From assembly GCA_027297085.1 (NCBI GenBank), contig JAPUIL010000746.1:1-17880 (forward strand): 17,880 bases of DNA. The letters are read 5' to 3'. The notes below the pieces were generated by a model. It saw only the letters and a list, made by a program, of their open reading frames with translations, was not told where the DNA came from and made no database searches. This document shows, one piece after another, positions 14,819-17,880 of the stretch. This stretch comes from Verrucomicrobiota bacterium (GTDB lineage Bacteria > Verrucomicrobiota > Verrucomicrobiia > Opitutales > UBA2995). Positions within the stretch are counted from its first letter, which is position 1. The number at the start of each line of letters is the position of its first letter. Made by a program: the position numbers and the translations under genes.

Positions 14819-15046
14819 CTAGTCCCATTGGCCAACAGTTTTTGTGGCTGTAATGATTATGGCACCAAACAACCCCTAGATAACTCCGGCGGCTACCTTT
14901 CGTGTTGTGGACCAATCACCAGGTAGAAACCACAGAGACAAACCAATGCTCAGGATCACGCAAAAAACAAATATCCCGGTGATCCACGGATGCGCTTTAA
15001 CAGCTCGAAGGACGTAAGGCGGTTCTTTCTCTAATTTTTCGGGCAT
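14819..15046 (-). pseudogene. Small two-helix membrane protein gene with an in-frame amber codon
   Basis: From the ATG at 15046 the frame encodes 56 residues: a charged start MPEKLEKEPPYVLRAVKAHP, a hydrophobic helix (about 21-41, ending SLWFLPGDW) and then RKVAAGVI. A TAG follows at 14878-14876. The same frame continues with GLFGAIIITATKTVGQWD to a second TAG at 14821-14819. Read through, residues 51-71 form a natural second helix, VAAGVI-x-GLFGAIIITATKTV. The intact protein would thus be 75 residues with two membrane helices. A single TGG to TAG change would explain the stop. It lies 118 bases upstream of the first ebo gene on the same strand and is divergent from the isomerase gene. It may be a fresh pseudogene, a sequencing error, or a true 56-residue single-helix protein. 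Confidence 0.5.
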
Positions 15047-15320
15047 GATGGCAGGTAAGGTCTAGGGCCAGCTCCTTTCAATTGATCTTACTGAGTTTTC
15101 CGCCGATTGCTTATGTATAACCGGTGCTAATCATAGCTGTTAGCCAGGCTTTGCTTCGCGAGGTTGTTGGGCTCCCCTATCCAGTTACATGCCTTTTTTA
15201 TGATTCATTTTGGGCCTTTGGATTAACAAGCTTTCGGTCTCAATTTTTTTTGACTGTTGCCAAGTTGGACAAATCAGAACTTGTCAGCTATATCGGGAAT
15301 CATACTCAGAACTTTTGCTT
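15047..15320. other. Divergent intergenic region
   Basis: These 274 bases separate the minus-strand small membrane protein gene from the plus-strand isomerase gene and should hold promoters in both directions. No convincing -35/-10 pair, palindrome or riboswitch-like structure was found. Short open frames cross it on the plus strand, but their products look unnatural and none has a good start. Confidence 0.4.
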
Positions 15321-16241
15321 ATGATACCAATAGATTTTTCTCGTCGAAACTTTATACGAACTACTGCTCTGGGCGCTACCGGGTTGGGTTTGATCGGACC
15401 TCAAATTGAGAGCTGGGGAGCGAAACCGCCTAAAAGTTTTCCTGGAATCGGCGGCGTACATCTTGCAATCGCTACCATCTGTACGGACGGATTTGGCAAT
15501 CATCGTCATGAGCCGGCGTTTCGTGTAATCCCTGAACTGGGTTTCAAGAACGTGGAGTTTAACCTCTGGTATCCGGAATTAGTTACTTCCAGTTATATTG
15601 AGAGCCTTCGGCAGCGTTGCTACGCCGCAGGCCTTACACCCATCAGCCTGCAAGGAAGCGGATTTGGAGGTGAGGGAAGAACAGCAGTGATAAAAGATCT
15701 TTCCCATAAAATCGTGTTGTTGGACGGTTGCGAGAGGCTGGGTTGCCAAATTGTTAAATGCACTGGGTCGAAACGAGGAACTCAAGGTGGGTTGAAATCG
15801 GTCATTGAAGTGTGTCGCCAGCTGGCTCCGGTCGCCGAGGAGAAAGGAATGCTGGTGGTGTTGGAAAACCACGCCAACAACGTGTTGGAAAATATCGGGG
15901 ATTTTGAGGAGATCTTTTCAGCCATCGATTTCCCGAATATCGGCATGTGTTTGGACACAGGTCACTTTGAAGGCGTGAGCGTCGATCTGCATGAGGTGAT
16001 CGACAAATTCCACGAACGGATTCTGCATGTGGATCTCAAAGATTGTCGTGAACGGGGTAAAGGGCACGACACGGTTGTTTTTGGCCAAGGCGTCACCGAC
16101 TTCGATGCCTTCCTATCTCATTTGAAGGAGAAAAGTTTTAAAGGCTACTTGGTTGTGGAACAAGCGTGGAGCGAGCCTAAGGGGGATTGGGTTTCCGATC
16201 TACAAAAAGCTTATACGCGATTTAAGCGGTGGGAATCATGA
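15321..16241 (+). CDS. Tat-exported sugar phosphate isomerase/epimerase-like TIM-barrel protein
   Basis: A 306-residue xylose-isomerase-like TIM barrel with a twin-arginine signal: SRRNFIRTTALGATGLGLIG (7-26), followed by a polar stretch. The start is placed at the ATG at 15321, because it sets the signal six residues from the end; the frame is open 37 codons further upstream, but that stretch does not look like protein. The metal site is complete: E182 in LENH, D212 and H215 in CLDTGH, H236 in HVDLKD, and E280 in VVEQ. Exported enzymes of this group are common in Verrucomicrobiota and Planctomycetota and several act on 3-keto-sugars by epimerisation or isomerisation. Its product would fold with its metal in the cytoplasm and work in the periplasm. 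It diverges from the ebo side and converges on the HTTM gene with 24 bases between. The exact sugar is unknown. Confidence 0.88.
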   Translation: MIPIDFSRRNFIRTTALGATGLGLIGPQIESWGAKPPKSFPGIGGVHLAIATICTDGFGNHRHEPAFRVIPELGFKNVEFNLWYPELVTSSYIESLRQRCYAAGLTPISLQGSGFGGEGRTAVIKDLSHKIVLLDGCERLGCQIVKCTGSKRGTQGGLKSVIEVCRQLAPVAEEKGMLVVLENHANNVLENIGDFEEIFSAIDFPNIGMCLDTGHFEGVSVDLHEVIDKFHERILHVDLKDCRERGKGHDTVVFGQGVTDFDAFLSHLKEKSFKGYLVVEQAWSEPKGDWVSDLQKAYTRFKRWES

Positions 16242-16265
16242 AATGAATTGGCCCGGAGGTGTCAT

Positions 16266-17390
16266 CTATTTTATCCCGTTTATTAATGGAGTGGACCGAG
16301 TCTTTAAATAATGAGCAATCGCCCACAGTACTACGCCGACGCCTATGAGTATTCTAACAAACGCATTTCCAAGGTAGTCGAAGCCGATCTGGGTCAGGGC
16401 AAAGATAATCAAGGAAGATTCGGTTAAGAAGAAGAAGACTAAATACAATATCGATGCGACCAGGAAGGTTCGCCAAGTGAGCATCTTGCTGAGAATCGTT
16501 TGTGCTCTGGCGGATTGATCAACCCAAAGGCTAATACCAACCCAATTCAGAAAGAGGGCGTAAAAGGCGAAATTAAAGGAGAAATCAATATTGAGCATCA
16601 GCAAGTTGGCGGCATGGAATCCCACCGCGGCCATGAGGAAAATCCGAAAAACACGAGGCAAAAAAATTCCAACTACTATCCCAATCTCAAAAAAGAGGGT
16701 TAGAAAATCGATTGCCTTCCAGAAATAGTAGTTGTTGAAAGTGAGAAAAAAAGGCGCCAGAAAATGGTCCCTTTGTGATACTACAGCACTTCGTGCCAAC
16801 ATTTGTTGCACCGCTGTAAGATCCAAATTGGTCCATCCTCCCAAAATTTTGTGAATGCCAGAGAGGGCGAAGGCGAAACAAAAGATAATTACCAATAGCA
16901 CAATCGGCCATGATTGAGTTTGGGAAGACTTCTCTAGTGACCTGTTTTTGGCGTCAATTGAGTAGCCTGCACCCCAGTTAGCAAAAGCTCCAGCCAGAGG
17001 AACCAACCAGACCATAAAGTCGTGGTTTATCTGTCCGAGAGAATACACGAACGTTTTAGCAAAGAAGGCCAGCAGAACACCAGCTATGGATGCGGTTTTG
17101 GTCCGGTAACCAAAGAGGATGCATAGGTAAGCAACGACGATTAGCAGACCCAGAATTTGGAGAAAAAGTAGGTCAGGGAATCCGGAGGCAAATTGTCCTA
17201 TGCTCATCCTAGGCGGCTTAAAAAAAGCATCAGGCAGACCATCCAGGTAGACCAGTTGAGGTAAGCCAAAAAGTACCAGCATGAATAATGCATAGATGAT
17301 GCGAAAAAGACCCCACTGCTTGGCATCGAAGGAGTAACTTTCAAACAGCCACCGGTCAAACCGTGCTAAATATTTTTTTTTGATACTCAT
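16266..17390 (-). CDS. HTTM domain (vitamin K-dependent gamma-carboxylase-like) membrane protein
   Basis: A 374-residue polytopic membrane protein. It begins with RFDRWLFESYSFDAKQWGLFRIIYAL, then LVYLDGLPDAFFKPP (about 46-60), both typical openings of HTTM proteins, the membrane half of vitamin-K-dependent carboxylases. About eight to ten hydrophobic segments follow, including LVVAYLCILFGYRTKTASI, SGIHKILGGW and NNYYFWKAIDFLTLFFEIG. The soluble C-terminal domain of the animal carboxylase is absent, as in most bacterial HTTM proteins, whose substrates are mostly unknown. It overlaps the upstream gene by four bases (ATGA), so the two are a translationally coupled pair. Carboxylase activity should not be assumed. 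Confidence 0.82.
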   Translation of the reverse strand: MSIKKKYLARFDRWLFESYSFDAKQWGLFRIIYALFMLVLFGLPQLVYLDGLPDAFFKPPRMSIGQFASGFPDLLFLQILGLLIVVAYLCILFGYRTKTASIAGVLLAFFAKTFVYSLGQINHDFMVWLVPLAGAFANWGAGYSIDAKNRSLEKSSQTQSWPIVLLVIIFCFAFALSGIHKILGGWTNLDLTAVQQMLARSAVVSQRDHFLAPFFLTFNNYYFWKAIDFLTLFFEIGIVVGIFLPRVFRIFLMAAVGFHAANLLMLNIDFSFNFAFYALFLNWVGISLWVDQSARAQTILSKMLTWRTFLVASILYLVFFFLTESSLIIFALTQIGFDYLGNAFVRILIGVGVVLWAIAHYLKTRSTPLINGIK

Positions 17391-17880
17391 GCGTCTTTCA
17401 ACTCCGTTAAGTCAAACGTGGCATCGTATACGGGACGCCTGCTTTCCTGCACAAGTCCCTCACCGAAAACAAAATCGTATTGGTACCATTTTATTTGAAG
17501 TTTGATTGGGCTTTGATGACCCGTGGTTTCGATAATGCGTTTTCTCAGGAATGTATTTCTCTCGTAGATTTCTTCCGATGTGTGCATATCTGGCGTTCGA
17601 CGCCACTCAATGGTGTATCGGCCGAGTTTGAAGCTTTTAAACGGCTTATCCTGCCACCTTCCGGGATTGATGCGACGTTCAGGATTCAGACTATTAACCA
17701 CCAGGTAGTTAATATGCGAAATAGGGACGTTGTTGAACAATCGGTAGTAGTCTACCTTCTGGCTATGACCATCCGCATAAAAAACTACAAAATTTGGTTT
17801 AATGATAGTGATCTTTTGTCTAGAGACCACGACATTGCGAAACTTTGGATAAATGGCGGTTGGGTAAGGTTCGATACCCC
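17387..17880 (-). CDS. Unrecognised protein upstream of the HTTM gene, partial (N-terminus beyond the right edge)
   Basis: The frame is open from the stop at 17387 to the window end and reads GIEPYPTAIYPKFRNVVV at the edge, which looks like coding sequence. A GTG at 17830 would give 147 residues, but it sits inside this continuous coding stretch, so the gene almost certainly starts outside the window. At least 164 residues are visible: hydrophilic, with alternating strands such as KITIIKPNFVVFYADGH and YTIEWRRTP, and a C-terminus ATFDLTELKDA. No signal, membrane helix or family is recognised in this part. The four-base overlap with the HTTM gene suggests that the two products work together, perhaps as membrane and soluble parts of one system. 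Confidence 0.7.
   Translation of the reverse strand, partial: GIEPYPTAIYPKFRNVVVSRQKITIIKPNFVVFYADGHSQKVDYYRLFNNVPISHINYLVVNSLNPERRINPGRWQDKPFKSFKLGRYTIEWRRTPDMHTSEEIYERNTFLRKRIIETTGHQSPIKLQIKWYQYDFVFGEGLVQESRRPVYDATFDLTELKDA

Noticed and set aside
14681..14926. An 81-codon plus-strand ORF upstream of the ebo cluster.
   Set aside because: It overlaps the membrane protein frame on the other strand, which explains the sequence better, and its product has no natural features.
15210..15320. A 37-codon N-terminal extension of the Tat-exported isomerase.
   Set aside because: It would bury the twin-arginine signal and its composition is unlike the rest; the ATG at 15321 places the signal correctly.

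Overview
The window looks like a chromosomal segment of a Gram-negative bacterium, most likely from the Verrucomicrobiota (Opitutae-like) or a neighbouring PVC lineage. This is inferred from gene content: a fused MFS/PlsC/acyl-ligase protein, a DUF1080 protein, a Tat-exported TIM-barrel isomerase, an HTTM protein and an ebo cluster. Few clear Shine-Dalgarno sequences precede the starts, which fits. No rRNA, intact tRNA, CRISPR array, insertion sequence or phage gene was seen. Most genes are on the minus strand and tightly packed.

Left part (1-5516, all minus): the first two thirds of a 5-methylthioribose kinase gene (cut by the left edge) with a good promoter candidate whose spacer carries a palindrome. 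Upstream of it lies a two-gene phospholipid operon: a trifunctional 1139-residue lysophospholipid transporter/acyltransferase/acyl-ligase fusion, overlapped by 4 bases with a second PlsC-type acyltransferase. Middle-left (5517-8820): a loose accessory stretch with a doubtful 109-residue ORF, an AT-rich palindrome, a small exported protein plus a DUF1080 (3-keto-disaccharide hydrolase-like) protein on the plus strand, a convergent family-4 glycosyltransferase, and 483 bases of AT-rich non-coding DNA.

Core (8821-14700, all minus): an ebo cluster, read in the order small helical protein - eboB (TatD-like hydrolase) - eboE (TIM barrel) - eboC (UbiA-like prenyltransferase) - eboD (sugar phosphate cyclase, dehydroquinate-synthase-like) - eboF (alkaline-phosphatase-superfamily protein). 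In cyanobacteria the ebo cluster is linked to moving a secondary-metabolite precursor to the periplasm; its biochemical product is not established. Together the enzymes suggest that a sugar phosphate is cyclised, prenylated in the membrane and further processed. Three features stand out. The usual eboA is not recognisable and a 91-residue protein sits in its place. eboE is flanked on both sides by non-coding gaps, while the other junctions overlap or nearly touch. A perfect 26-bp inverted repeat made of two REP-like hairpins lies 8 bases before the eboE start codon. EboF also lacks several canonical metal ligands of its superfamily.

Right part (14819-17880): a small membrane protein gene on the minus strand that is interrupted by an in-frame amber codon, a divergently transcribed Tat-exported sugar phosphate isomerase/epimerase-like protein on the plus strand, then a convergent minus-strand pair: an HTTM (vitamin-K-dependent carboxylase-like) membrane protein, overlapped by 4 bases with an unrecognised gene that runs off the right edge.
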